Positions 6,813 through 15,383 of a DNA stretch of 64,000 bases are shown here, piece after piece. Source of the DNA: an uncultured Collinsella sp. GTDB lineage: Bacteria; Actinomycetota; Coriobacteriia; Coriobacteriales; Coriobacteriaceae. The stretch spans positions 92,070 through 156,069 of the forward strand of contig CAAFGG010000032.1 in the NCBI GenBank assembly GCA_900762325.1, given 5' to 3'. The notes below the pieces were generated by a model, which did not search any database, was not told the DNA's origin, and was given only the letters and a program-made list of their open reading frames with translations. Positions within the stretch are counted from its first letter, which is position 1, and every line of letters begins with the position of its first letter. Made by a program: the position numbers and the translations under genes.

Positions 6813-8234
6813 ATGGCTCATAACGACAAACCCGAAAGCGCAAACGAAGCGCAGGATCATTCCCAACCGCTCGACGACGGCGGCTTTTTCTCCCTTAACG
6901 ACGTGATCACGGCAGGCAGGCATCAGCTCACCCGCTCCGAGCATCTCTTGGCCGCCGACACACGCCGCAACGCCCGTAACCTACTTGCAAGCGCCAAACT
7001 GCTCGCGCTCGTCGTCATCGTCTCGCTCGCCATGGGCGTTGCCGCTTGGGCGTTTTTGGCCTCGCTGAATATCGCGACCGACTATCGCGAGCACCATGCA
7101 TGGATTTACGCGCTGCTTCCTGTTGTGGGCATGGCCACCGCATGGGTGTACAAAAACCACGGCCTTGCCGCCAAGCGTGGCAACAACCTGGTCATCGACT
7201 CCGCTCTGGGCACACGCCTCATCCATATGCGCATGGCCGTCCTCACCTTCGTCTGCTCCACGCTCACGCACCTCACCGGCGGGTCGGCCGGTCGCGAGGG
7301 AGCCGCGGTGCAGATTGGCGGCACCATCGCCAGCAACATCTCGAGCCTCGCCCACCTCAAAAAGCATGACCACCACGACCTCATGCTCGCCGGCATCTCG
7401 TCGGCCTTTGGCGCCGTATTCGGTTCGCCCCTTGCCGGCGCGTTCTTTGGCATGGAGATGTGCTTTATCGGCAAAATCGACTACACCGCAGGCATCTACT
7501 GCCTGGTCGCCTCGTTTACCGGCTACTTTACATCACTCGCCCTGGGTACCGAGTACGAAGCGAATGTCATCGCCAGCGTCCCCGACATGACGCCCAAAAC
7601 GGTCGTCATCGTTGTTATCAGCGCCATCATCTTCGGTCTAACGGCACGCCTCTTTGCCTGGTCGGTTCGGACCGTCAAGGGCCTGTACGGTCGTATTATC
7701 ACCAATTACCTCGTTCGCGCACTTATAGGCGCACTCGTGGTTTTGGCTGCCTATGCCCTCCTCGACGCCTGGGACTACGCCGGCCTTTCCACGTGGCTTT
7801 CCGGCGCCGGATTTGCCGGCAATACCACCCTGGCGGACGCAGGCATCAAGTTGGTCGTCACAGCGCTCACCCTGGGCGCGGGCTTCCAAGGCGGCGAGGT
7901 CACTCCCCTGTTTGGCATCGGTGCGGCACTCGGCGGCTGGATCGGTTGCCTCGTCGGAATCGACCCCAGCTTTCTGGCGGCTCTCGGCATGCTCGGCGTG
8001 TTCTGCGCCGGCCTCAACGTGCCCATCACCACCTGCATGATGGCCATCGACCTGTTCCACGGCACGGCAGCCGGCTTCTTCGTGATCGTAGCGTTTATCA
8101 GCTACCTAACCGGCGGACACCGCGGCGTGTACCCCGCCCAACGCATCATCTCACCCAAGCGCCGTTCGCTTATTGTGGATGAGGGCGGTACGGTGGCGGA
8201 TGCTATCGAGCGCCACAACGACCTGATAGAGTAG
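6813..8234 (+). CDS. CLC-family antiporter, CLC-F-like (probable fluoride/proton antiporter)
   Basis: This 473-residue membrane protein belongs to the CLC channel/antiporter family. The gating glutamate is in GGSAGREGAAVQIGG, and GSPLAGAFFGMEM follows. Two places differ from chloride-type CLCs: the GSGIP position reads KRGNNLVID, and the GxFxP position reads GAGFQGGEVTPLFG. As I recall the CLC-F work, a non-serine residue at the first site and GGEVTPLF at the second mark fluoride/proton antiporters, which protect cells from fluoride. YLTGGHRGVYPAQ near the end supplies the conserved tyrosine. AGAGGAACGT places the start at 6813. It is transcribed away from moeA and appears to be a single gene. 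Confidence 0.78.
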   Translation: MAHNDKPESANEAQDHSQPLDDGGFFSLNDVITAGRHQLTRSEHLLAADTRRNARNLLASAKLLALVVIVSLAMGVAAWAFLASLNIATDYREHHAWIYALLPVVGMATAWVYKNHGLAAKRGNNLVIDSALGTRLIHMRMAVLTFVCSTLTHLTGGSAGREGAAVQIGGTIASNISSLAHLKKHDHHDLMLAGISSAFGAVFGSPLAGAFFGMEMCFIGKIDYTAGIYCLVASFTGYFTSLALGTEYEANVIASVPDMTPKTVVIVVISAIIFGLTARLFAWSVRTVKGLYGRIITNYLVRALIGALVVLAAYALLDAWDYAGLSTWLSGAGFAGNTTLADAGIKLVVTALTLGAGFQGGEVTPLFGIGAALGGWIGCLVGIDPSFLAALGMLGVFCAGLNVPITTCMMAIDLFHGTAAGFFVIVAFISYLTGGHRGVYPAQRIISPKRRSLIVDEGGTVADAIERHNDLIE

Positions 8235-8320
8235 ATGTAAATATTCGCCGTGCAGCCACAATCGGGACAACGTAACCCGAGCGCGACCGCACCGTCACGT
8301 CATACGCCGGGAGTCGCCCC

Positions 8321-9283
8321 ATGCACGCAACTGATTTTGGTCGCACGCTCATCATCGCCAACCCCGCCGCCCAGTCGGGTGCGGCGCGCGAAGTTGCCGA
8401 GCGCCTGCAGCGCTTTTTGGACATGACCGCGCGCTCATCCCAGTTTGATCTGGTGCTGACCGAGCGCATGGGACATGCCAAGGAACTTGCCGCACGGGCC
8501 CAGGGCTACCGCACGGTTATCGCACTCGGCGGCGACGGCGTGATCCACGAGGTCGTCAATGGACTCATGACGCAGGATGAGGCGGTCCGTCCCACCCTTG
8601 CCGTCCTGCCCGTAGGCTCCGGCAACGATTTTGCCCAAACGCTCAGTATCGACGATTTCTCCGGCAAGGATTTTGGCGCGCTACTCACCTGTGAGCTGCA
8701 GCGTCAGGACATCGGGCGCATTCGCTCGTGGAGCCCTGAGAACGGCAGCGGCGAGGCTACCGTTGAGTACTACGACCAGACGCTTTCGGTCGGCATCGAT
8801 GCCGCCATCGGCCTGGGCACCACCGAGCTGCGCAAAAAGACGGGCCTCGCCGGCGCGCCGCTCTACACCCTCTCGGGACTTGAGCAGTTTGGTCTGCGCT
8901 ACCGCAACTACCCCATGACCATCAGCTTTGATGGCGCGCCAGCCGAGCGCGTGCGCGCGATTATTATGGCTATCCAGCTGGGGCCCACCTATGGTTCGGG
9001 CTATCGCATTTGTCCCGACGCCGACCCGTGCGACGGCATCCTCGACGTTTGCTACGCCTGCGGCCACGTCCCCCGTGCGGCCGCCCTGCCTATGTTCCTT
9101 TCGGCAAAGGATGGCCACCATACCAAGCTGCCACCGGTTCGCATGCGCCGCTGTCGCCATGCCGAGCTTACCTTTGAGGGGCCCGACTACCCCATCCAGG
9201 CCGACGGCGAGCCCATCGTCGCCTCGCGCATCGAGGTGGACATCCTTCCCGCCGTTCTCGAGGTCTGGCACCCAACCCGCTAA
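8321..9283 (+). CDS. Diacylglycerol kinase family lipid kinase
   Basis: The 320 residues form a DgkB/YegS-type kinase that phosphorylates diacylglycerol or a related lipid, recycling lipid from envelope synthesis. The nucleotide-binding signature is ALGGDGVIHEVVNGLM near residues 68-83, followed by LAVLPVGSGNDFAQTL. The C-terminal beta domain ends with the usual QADGEPI segment. GGGAGTCGCCCC precedes the ATG. It stands alone between the CLC gene and a convergent release-factor gene. Confidence 0.85.
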   Translation: MHATDFGRTLIIANPAAQSGAAREVAERLQRFLDMTARSSQFDLVLTERMGHAKELAARAQGYRTVIALGGDGVIHEVVNGLMTQDEAVRPTLAVLPVGSGNDFAQTLSIDDFSGKDFGALLTCELQRQDIGRIRSWSPENGSGEATVEYYDQTLSVGIDAAIGLGTTELRKKTGLAGAPLYTLSGLEQFGLRYRNYPMTISFDGAPAERVRAIIMAIQLGPTYGSGYRICPDADPCDGILDVCYACGHVPRAAALPMFLSAKDGHHTKLPPVRMRRCRHAELTFEGPDYPIQADGEPIVASRIEVDILPAVLEVWHPTR

Positions 9284-9293
9284 CCCCACCTAA

Positions 9294-9358
9294 GTTGCGG
9301 TGAAATAGGGACTGTTTATGCAGCTAAAGCCGCAAAACAGTCCCTATTTCACCGCAAC
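9294..9358. repeat. Perfect 24-bp inverted repeat between convergent genes
   Basis: Arms 9294-9317 and 9335-9358 are exact reverse complements with a 17-base loop. The arm begins TTGCGGTGAAATAGGGACTG after a leading G. It separates the lipid kinase from the convergent release-factor gene and may act as a two-way terminator, although neither side has a long T-run. A related copy lies at 30162-30224. Confidence 0.75.
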
Positions 9359-9370
9359 GTATTGAGAAGA

Positions 9371-9751
9371 TCATTCCTCCCCGCCCGGCTTGCGACGGTT
9401 GGCCTTTTTAATCGCGTTGAAGTGCTTGTCGTTGAGCCTGCGCTGGCGCGATCGTTGTGGCACTTTGGTCTTGACACGACGGCGCGGTGGACGCCCGCGA
9501 CGCTCAAGCTCTGCCCTCAGCTTACGCAGACAGCAGCTGCGATTCTGAAACTGACTGCGGCTCTCACGCGCCGTCACGACAATCCCCGTGGGCCCATGCT
9601 TCATGCGCACCGCCGAGTCCGTCGTGTTCACGCCCTGTCCGCCCGGACCCGTCGCGCGAAACACCTGCACCTCGCAATCGCGTGCCAGCTCCTCGACCGA
9701 CATCTCGGCATAGCGCGCATACTCGCGCCATCCCATCTTGCTCTCATCCAT
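9371..9751 (-). CDS. ArfB-like peptide chain release factor domain protein
   Basis: This 126-residue protein consists of the GGQ catalytic domain of class I release factors plus a basic tail, which is the layout of ArfB/YaeJ and related ribosome-rescue hydrolases. The key motif is RATGPGGQGVNTTDSAVRM near residue 35. The tail has many Arg and Lys residues (RRGRPPRRRVKTKVPQRSRQRR). There is no codon-recognition domain. GAGGTGTTGTT precedes the ATG. The exact subfamily (ArfB or another RF-like rescue factor) is not certain. Confidence 0.8.
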   Translation of the reverse strand: MDESKMGWREYARYAEMSVEELARDCEVQVFRATGPGGQGVNTTDSAVRMKHGPTGIVVTARESRSQFQNRSCCLRKLRAELERRGRPPRRRVKTKVPQRSRQRRLNDKHFNAIKKANRRKPGGEE

Positions 9752-9771
9752 AACAACACCTCACCTCATAC

Positions 9772-9808
9772 AAAAAAATGTGACAAAGGGACAGTCCCTT
9801 TGTCACAT
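9772..9808 (-). terminator. Intrinsic terminator of xpt
   Basis: On the minus strand a 14-bp stem (ATGTGACAAAGGGA with its exact complement, loop of 3 bases) is followed directly by seven T residues. It lies 28 bases after the xpt stop. Confidence 0.85.
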
Positions 9809-9835
9809 CGCATACCAATCGCTTGTGTTGCGCGC

Positions 9836-10414
9836 CTAGGCGAACGTGATCTCGCCGTTCTCGCAGTCCATTTCGGCGATACGAGCCAGGCTCTCAACGC
9901 GGAAACCGCGCTCGCGGAGCTTATCGCCGCCGCCCTGGAAGCCCTTCTCCACGGCAATGCCGATACCGGCAACCTCGGCGCCCGCAGCCTCGCAGATCTT
10001 GATAAGACCCTCGAGCGCGCAACCGTTGGCCAAAAAGTCGTCGATAATCAGGACCTTGTCGCCCTCGGACAGGAAGCGCTTACCCACGATAACCGGGTAC
10101 TCCTTCTGCTTGGTAAAGGAGTAAATGGTCGTGGCATACTGCTCGCCGTCGAGGTTGATGGACTGTGCCTTCTTGGCAAAGACCACCGGGACGCCGCCAA
10201 AATGCTGAGCCGCGATGCAGGCCATACCAATACCCGAAGCCTCGATGGTCAGGATCTTGTTGATCTCGACACCCTCGAACAGACGGGCCCACTCGGCACC
10301 CATGTGGTCGAACAGCTCAACGTCGCACTGGTGGTTGAGGAAGGCATCAACCTTAAGGACGTTACCGACCTTTACGATGCCGTCATGGCGAATACGATCC
10401 TCAAGCTCCTGCAT
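9836..10414 (-). CDS. xpt: Xanthine phosphoribosyltransferase
   Basis: This 192-residue enzyme converts xanthine and PRPP to XMP for purine salvage. It has the PRPP-binding signature VLIIDDFLANGCALEG near residue 125 and the Xpt-type N-terminus beginning MQELEDRI, with ILTIEASGIGMACIAA near residue 55. The length equals that of known Xpt proteins. AAGGGG lies upstream of the ATG. No purine riboswitch is recognisable in the 160 bases upstream, unlike xpt of many Firmicutes. It seems to be a single-gene unit. Confidence 0.9.
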   Translation of the reverse strand: MQELEDRIRHDGIVKVGNVLKVDAFLNHQCDVELFDHMGAEWARLFEGVEINKILTIEASGIGMACIAAQHFGGVPVVFAKKAQSINLDGEQYATTIYSFTKQKEYPVIVGKRFLSEGDKVLIIDDFLANGCALEGLIKICEAAGAEVAGIGIAVEKGFQGGGDKLRERGFRVESLARIAEMDCENGEITFA

Positions 10415-10574
10415 GGCGCAACCCCTTCTCGCGGCAACGATACCGCGCGATTAATAAACGTTGTTCGATAGTCTACCACGGACCGACCCCCGCCCGCCCC
10501 ACAAGCCGTATCGCACCATAAAGCTGCAAGACCAGTAGATAGGCCCGATTCGTGGCAGACAGCCTCCCAACACG

Positions 10575-11879
10575 CTAATGCCGGGTGCGCGTCCTCACCA
10601 AACGTACCAATGTGAGCGCAAAGCCCACGGTAGCAACGGCCATCAGCACGTAGAATACCAAACGGAAGCCAAAGAGGAACACGTCCGGACGACCCGCCAC
10701 ATAGCTCGTGACCGTCTTGCCCATCGCCGCGCTCGTCTGTCCATACAGGATGCGCGACGCCGCCGTAATACCCAGCGCTATGCCCGCATAGCGCGCCAAG
10801 CTGCTCAAGCTGCCCGCAAAGCCAAGCGCCTCACGCGGAGCCGAACCCATATACAGCGAATTATTGGGACTCTGGAAGATCGACGTGCCGCACGACATAA
10901 ACGCGACGCAGCACACAATCATCAAGATGGAAGAGTGCTCGTCAAGCGTGCTCACCGCAAAGAGACCGCACACGTACACGCCCAGGCCAACGGCCGTGGG
11001 CGCTTCACAACCAACACGGTCGGACACCGAGCCCGAAAGCGGGCCCACAAAGGCATTCACGACCGGCATCGCCAAAAACAACAGGCCGGAGATATCGGAG
11101 CTAAAGCCGTGGGCATCCTGAAAGTAGAACGGCAGCACAAACTCGGAGGCACCGATACCCACGAACACGATAAGCATGCAAGCCAGGTTAATCGTGAAAG
11201 CCGAGCTCGCAAAGCAGCGACGCGCCGCCTCTGTCAACGGCATAGGGCGTTCGCCAGCCTCCGGCTTCACATGCGGCAGCGTATAGAGTCCCACGATAAA
11301 CGAGATTACGCCAATGGGCAGATTGATAAGGAAGATACTCTCCCAGGGAAAGCTCGCCACCAGCACGCCGCCGAGCACGGGGCCGCACATCATGCCAAGA
11401 GCCACAAAGGTCGCCAGAATGCCCATGGCACGGCCGCGCTCACGCGCCGGAAACGACTCGGTGATGATGCCCATATTGTTGGCCATCGCGGCGGCACAGC
11501 CAATGCCCTGCACGAAACGCGCCAAGATAAGCACCTCGAGCGAAGCCGAAAGCCCGCAAAGCAACGAGCCGCCCGTAAAGACGATTACACCAAGCTGGAA
11601 CACATTCACCTTGCCGCGCACATCGCCCAAGCGGCCAAACGGCAGCATGGCGACACACGTCGCGAGCAGATACACCGAGCTCACGAGCTGAATGCGGTCG
11701 AGACCCACCCCCAGCTCCTTTTGCATCACTGGGAGCGCCACCGTCACGATGCTCGCATCCAGACACGCCATAAAGGTCATGACGAGCACGGTGAACAGAA
11801 TCGCCCATTTATTCTTACCGTGGGTGTCGCCCTCTAGGGCAATGTGTTCGCGGCGCAGCTGCTCGGCAGTTTTCTCCAT
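10575..11879 (-). CDS. Major facilitator superfamily multidrug-type exporter
   Basis: The 434 residues form a polytopic membrane protein of the EmrB/QacA-like MFS group. Helix 1 includes the family motif ACLDASIVTVALPVM, the loop after helix 2 reads LPFGRLGDVRGK (MFS motif A), and GPVLGGVLV provides motif C, typical of drug/proton antiporters. The protein is shorter than the usual 14-helix QacA type, so it may have 12 helices. The start at 11879 follows AAAGGATATAC. The substrate cannot be predicted. It lies downstream of metY but behind that gene's terminator. Confidence 0.82.
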   Translation of the reverse strand: MEKTAEQLRREHIALEGDTHGKNKWAILFTVLVMTFMACLDASIVTVALPVMQKELGVGLDRIQLVSSVYLLATCVAMLPFGRLGDVRGKVNVFQLGVIVFTGGSLLCGLSASLEVLILARFVQGIGCAAAMANNMGIITESFPARERGRAMGILATFVALGMMCGPVLGGVLVASFPWESIFLINLPIGVISFIVGLYTLPHVKPEAGERPMPLTEAARRCFASSAFTINLACMLIVFVGIGASEFVLPFYFQDAHGFSSDISGLLFLAMPVVNAFVGPLSGSVSDRVGCEAPTAVGLGVYVCGLFAVSTLDEHSSILMIVCCVAFMSCGTSIFQSPNNSLYMGSAPREALGFAGSLSSLARYAGIALGITAASRILYGQTSAAMGKTVTSYVAGRPDVFLFGFRLVFYVLMAVATVGFALTLVRLVRTRTRH

Positions 11880-11904
11880 GTATATCCTTTCTATCGTGCA
11901 ACGC

Positions 11905-11951
11905 AAAAACGGGACCCCAATCGCCTACAAACGGACACGATCGGGGTCCCG
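11905..11951 (-). terminator. Intrinsic terminator of metY
   Basis: On the minus strand CGGGACCCCGATCG pairs with CGATTGGGGTCCCG and is followed by TTTTTG. It sits between the metY stop and the MFS start. Confidence 0.8.
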
Positions 11952-12020
11952 CCTACGGAATCGGAACTATGAGGACGTCGTCAGCCGAAAAGCCGTCCCA
12001 CGCCTCGCACGCACGCTAGC

Positions 12021-13304
12021 CTAGCACTGCTCGAGCGCCTGCTCAAGGTCGGCAATCAGGTCGGCCGTGTCCTCGAGGCCGCACGACAGGCGCACCATGT
12101 CGGCGGAGATGCCACAGGCGATGAGCTCTTCATCGTTCATCTGGCGGTGCGTGGCATTAGCGGGATGCAGGCAGCACGTGCGGGCGTCGGCAACGTGCGT
12201 GGCGATCTGGGCAAGCTTGAGGCTCTTCATAAAGGTCTCGGCCGCCGCGCGACCACCGTTAAAGCCAAAGCTCACAACGCCGCAGGTACCGTTGGGCATG
12301 TACTTCTGAGCCATGTCATAGTACTTATCGCCCTCCAGACCCGGATAGCTCACGAAGCGCACCTTGGGATGGCTCTGCAGGAACTTGGCAACGGCCAGGC
12401 CGTTCTCACAATGACGCGGCATGCGCACGTGCAGGCTCTCGAGCGAGCTGTTCAGGAAGAATGCCGCCTGCGGGTTCTGCATGGGACCAAGATCGCGCAT
12501 GAGCTGCGCGGTGGCCTTGGTAATGAAGGCGCCCTCGCGACCGAACTTCTCGGCATACGTCACGCCGTGATAGCTCTCGTCAGGCGTGGTGAGACCCGGG
12601 AACTTGTCCGCATGGGCCATCCAGTCAAACTGGCCGTGATCGACAATCACGCCACCCAGGTAGGCAGCATGTCCATCCATGTACTTGGTGGTGGAGTGCG
12701 TAACGATGTCGGCGCCCCACTCAAAGGGACGGCACATCACGGGCGTCGGGAAGGTGTTGTCGACCATCAGCGGCACGCCGTGGTCATGTGCGGCCTTGGC
12801 AAAGCGCTCAATATCGAGCACAGCAAGGGCGGGGTTGGCGATCGTCTCGCCAAAGACGAGCTTGGTATTGGGCTCAAAGGCTGCCTCGAGCTCCTCATCG
12901 GTGCAGTCGGGGGCGACGAACGTGCAGGTAACGCCCATGCGGCCCATGGTGTGGGCGAGCAGGTTATAGGTACCGCCGTAAATGGCAGAGCTAGCGACCA
13001 CATGATCGCCGGCACCGGCCACGTTAAAGATCGCGAGGAAGTTCGCAGCCATGCCCGAGCTCGTGAGCATCGCAGCGGTACCGCCCTCCATCTCGCAGAT
13101 CTTGGCGGCAACCAAATCGCACGTGGGGTTCTGCAGACGGCTGTAGAAATAGCCCGACTCCTCTAGGTCAAACAGCTTGCCCATGTGCTCCGACGTGTCG
13201 TACTTCCACGTGGTGGACTGGTAGATGGGCACCTGGCGCGGCTCCGCATCTCCCGGGTGATAGCCGCCCTGAACACATGTGGTACCGATGGTCTGCTCGC
13301 TCAT
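12021..13304 (-). CDS. metY: O-acetylhomoserine sulfhydrylase-type PLP enzyme
   Basis: This 427-residue Cys/Met-metabolism PLP enzyme probably makes homocysteine from O-acetylhomoserine and sulfide. The family features are the N-terminal TTCVQGGYHPG, SSGMAANFLAI, IYGGTYNL, DNTFPTPV, and the PLP lysine in THSTTKYMDGH near residue 210. The 420-430 residue length and these motifs fit MetY better than MetB or MetC, but methionine gamma-lyase activity in an anaerobe cannot be excluded. The ATG at 13304 follows AAGGGAGCAAGAT. It diverges from the C_GCAxxG_C_C gene, and no SAM riboswitch was recognised. Confidence 0.82.
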   Translation of the reverse strand: MSEQTIGTTCVQGGYHPGDAEPRQVPIYQSTTWKYDTSEHMGKLFDLEESGYFYSRLQNPTCDLVAAKICEMEGGTAAMLTSSGMAANFLAIFNVAGAGDHVVASSAIYGGTYNLLAHTMGRMGVTCTFVAPDCTDEELEAAFEPNTKLVFGETIANPALAVLDIERFAKAAHDHGVPLMVDNTFPTPVMCRPFEWGADIVTHSTTKYMDGHAAYLGGVIVDHGQFDWMAHADKFPGLTTPDESYHGVTYAEKFGREGAFITKATAQLMRDLGPMQNPQAAFFLNSSLESLHVRMPRHCENGLAVAKFLQSHPKVRFVSYPGLEGDKYYDMAQKYMPNGTCGVVSFGFNGGRAAAETFMKSLKLAQIATHVADARTCCLHPANATHRQMNDEELIACGISADMVRLSCGLEDTADLIADLEQALEQC

Positions 13305-13534
13305 ATCTTGCTCCCTTGCCTGGGTTTTGATTTATTCGGTTCACGATACCGCTACCCCGCAGCCCTCTCAACCCATCCCCAAGGTAGGTTATGGGACAAA
13401 TCGATCAGGGGTATTTATCTCAAGCCTTGGGCATTTGCTCGACAGAGAAAAATGAGGCATCCATGAAGCTCTCGATGATTACACGCACCGTCACGGGTAC
13501 CATAAGCGGGTACACCGTGACCAAGGAGACAACG

Positions 13535-13981
13535 ATGAAGCAAATCGATACGGCCCAGCTCGACATCACCGCCTGTCAGGCTCAAGCTGCCGAATATCAC
13601 GCCCGTGGCTTTAACTGCGCCCAGGCCGTCGCCTGCACGCTCGCACCCGCCGTCGGGCTCGACCCCCAGGTCGCCTTTACCCTCACCGAGGGCTTTGGCG
13701 CCGGCATGGGCGGCATGACCGAAACCTGCGGCGCCATCTCGGGCGCCGTGGCCATCATGGGCTTTGTAATGAGCGACGGCATGGAAAACCCCAAGACCAA
13801 GGGCCAGACCTACAAGCTGTCGCGCGAAATCGCCAAGCGCTTTGGCGAGAAGAACACGACGACCGTCTGCGGCACGCTCAAGGGTATCGGATCGGACAAG
13901 GGTCCGCTTCGCAGCTGCCCCGGCTGCATCGACGATACCGTCGAGATCGCCTGCGATGTGCTAAAGCAGCTCGCCGAGTAA
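13535..13981 (+). CDS. C_GCAxxG_C_C family redox-type protein
   Basis: The 148-residue protein carries the pattern that names the family: cysteines in GFNCAQAVAC, GAGMGGMTETCGAISGAVA, TTVCGTLKG and RSCPGCIDD. Members are thought to bind iron-sulfur or another cofactor, but their role is not established. AAGGAGACAACG precedes the ATG at 13535. An in-frame ATG at 13463 after GAGG would add 24 residues (MKLSMITRTV...), so the start is not settled. A 12-bp hairpin with one bulge (13490-13521) sits immediately before the AAGGAG and could hide it. Confidence 0.78.
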   Translation: MKQIDTAQLDITACQAQAAEYHARGFNCAQAVACTLAPAVGLDPQVAFTLTEGFGAGMGGMTETCGAISGAVAIMGFVMSDGMENPKTKGQTYKLSREIAKRFGEKNTTTVCGTLKGIGSDKGPLRSCPGCIDDTVEIACDVLKQLAE

Positions 13982-13999
13982 TCGACAGCAACAGCAAAA

Positions 14000-14046
14000 C
14001 GACGGCCGGCGCGCTTTGGATCCATCCAAAAGCACGCCGGCCGTCG
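14000..14046. terminator. Two-way hairpin between convergent genes
   Basis: CGACGGCCGGCG (14000-14011) pairs exactly with CGCCGGCCGTCG (14035-14046), with further pairing of the inner CTTTGGAT/ATCCAAAAG. It lies between the stops of the C_GCAxxG_C_C gene and yigZ. There is no clear T-run. Confidence 0.6.
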
Positions 14047-14049
14047 CCG

Positions 14050-14685
14050 TTAGAACTCGGCAAATTCGGGAGCTCCGACCTCAATCTCCTCACGCCCCGC
14101 CATAAGCTCGCGCATCTTAGCGCAAAACGGCTCCTGCTCCCCCGCCTTAAACACCAAATGAAGTGTCACGGCATCCGCGTAATCGGTATCCGAAACCTTG
14201 GCACCCGAATCCTGCGCCAAACGAAGCACCTGTTCATACTGCGGATAGGCCACATGCACGTCAACCGGCACGACGCCCGTCATCTCTACGACCTGCCCAG
14301 CCGCCTGAGCAGCTGCCACCGCCGCCTGCGTCGCCGCGGTATAGGCGCGCACCAAGCCACCAGGCCCCAACAGCGTGCCACCAAAATAGCGCGTCACTAC
14401 GCAGCAAACATTTTTGAGCCCCGCGCCACGCAGCACCTCGAGCGTCGGCATACCGCTCGTGCGGCTCGGCTCACCATCATCGCTCTGGCGCTCGCGTCCA
14501 TCGACCAAAATCCACGCGGGAACATTATGCCGAGCGTCATAATGACGCTTGCGAACCATCTCGATAAAGGCATTCGCCTCATCCTCGGACTCAATATGGA
14601 CCAGCTGAGCAATAAACCGACTCTTGCGGTCCACAAACTCGCCCGAAGCCTCAATATTCGATTGCAGAGTAAAATAGCTGTCCAA
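14050..14685 (-). CDS. yigZ: YigZ/IMPACT family protein (UPF0029)
   Basis: This 211-residue protein is of the YigZ/IMPACT family, linked to the translation apparatus, with no fixed biochemical role in bacteria. The signature DDGEPSRTSGMPTLEVL and VTRYFGGTLLGPGGLVRAY are present near residues 68-115, and a C-terminal DUF1949-like domain follows. The start must be TTG: the codon at 14685 lies 5 bases after GAGGGG, and the adjacent TTG at 14688 is only 2 bases away. Upstream is the structured element downstream of rnpB, so it may be reached by read-through from rnpB. Confidence 0.85.
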   Translation of the reverse strand: MDSYFTLQSNIEASGEFVDRKSRFIAQLVHIESEDEANAFIEMVRKRHYDARHNVPAWILVDGRERQSDDGEPSRTSGMPTLEVLRGAGLKNVCCVVTRYFGGTLLGPGGLVRAYTAATQAAVAAAQAAGQVVEMTGVVPVDVHVAYPQYEQVLRLAQDSGAKVSDTDYADAVTLHLVFKAGEQEPFCAKMRELMAGREEIEVGAPEFAEF

Positions 14686-14688
14686 CAA

Positions 14689-15021
14689 AGCCCCTCAACA
14701 ACAAGCAAAGCAACAAACAGCCTCAATAATACGGCAAAGACCGTACCGATAACCCCGGTAAATAGAACGGCAACACCGATGACCAGGCAAAAACAGCGAG
14801 ACGGCGTCAGCTGAGTCGATTTGGCCCGAAAGAGGAGGGAGCACGCCTTATGGCGGCGACCGACGAATGAGCGCCAAATCGGCCAGCTGACGCCGTCAAA
14901 GGCGAGAACCCGCCAGTGCGAGCATGGTGCCTTGAAAGACGAGGGCATTGACCTTTTGGTCATGCCCGAAGGCTTGAAAGGCAGATTGCCGCGCTGGCGG
15001 GTTCGCAGCGTCAACAAAGTG
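14689..15021. other. Structured element downstream of rnpB
   Basis: This gap holds two large stem-loops readable on the minus strand. One has outer arms near 14907-14916 and 14994-15003, with an inner hairpin 14943-14967. The second pairs 14800-14825 with 14873-14897 (23 of 26 bases matched) and is followed after a few bases by TTTTT (14789-14793). The second looks like an intrinsic terminator for rnpB; the first is unexplained. I see no credible protein gene here. Confidence 0.6.
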
Positions 15022-15383
15022 CTGAGTGGGCTTGTAAGCCGGGTTCTGTCGTGAACGGTCATTTATCTTGTCTGCACGTTACCATGCAGCTCCACGCACG
15101 CTACCCGAACGCGGACCGGGCCGGCCCATAGCGTTCCTATTCGCGCTTGCTCCGGATGGGGCTTGCCAAGCCGCCGTGTTGCCACGACGCTGGTGGTCTC
15201 TTACACCACCGTTTCAGCTTTTCCCTTTACGCCTTGCGGCGCAGGTGGGAGTCTTCTTTTCTGCGGCGCTTTCCGTCGGATCACTCCGCCCGGCCGTTAG
15301 CCGGCATCCCGCCCTCTGGAGCCCGGACTTTCCTCACGCGTACTGCAAGCAGCACATCGCGCGACCGTCTGGCCCACTCAGCA
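15022..15383 (-). ncRNA. rnpB: RNase P RNA component, bacterial class A
   Basis: The catalytic RNA that removes 5' leaders from tRNA precursors. On the minus strand the conserved 5' block GAGGAAAGTCCGGGCTCC is followed by CGGCTAACGGCCGGGCGGAG and then GAAAGCGCCGCAG. The CAAGCCCCATCCGGAGCAAG-type and GAACGCTATGGGCC segments come next, and the conserved 3' end reads ACAGAACCCGGCTTAC. The outer stem GAGTGGGCC.../...GCCCACTC closes the molecule. The length of about 360 bases fits class A. The ends are estimated from the closing stem and may be off by several bases. Confidence 0.95.

Noticed and set aside
10415..10574. Purine riboswitch upstream of xpt
   Set aside because: I looked for the conserved purine aptamer loops and found none.
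13305..13390. SAM riboswitch upstream of metY
   Set aside because: The region is only about 85 bases and lacks the S-box sequence blocks.
14397..15062. Long minus-strand frame with a hydrophobic stretch near 14700-14815
   Set aside because: It overlaps yigZ in another frame and runs through the structured element after rnpB. It has no ribosome binding site and the hydrophobic part looks like chance in GC-rich DNA.
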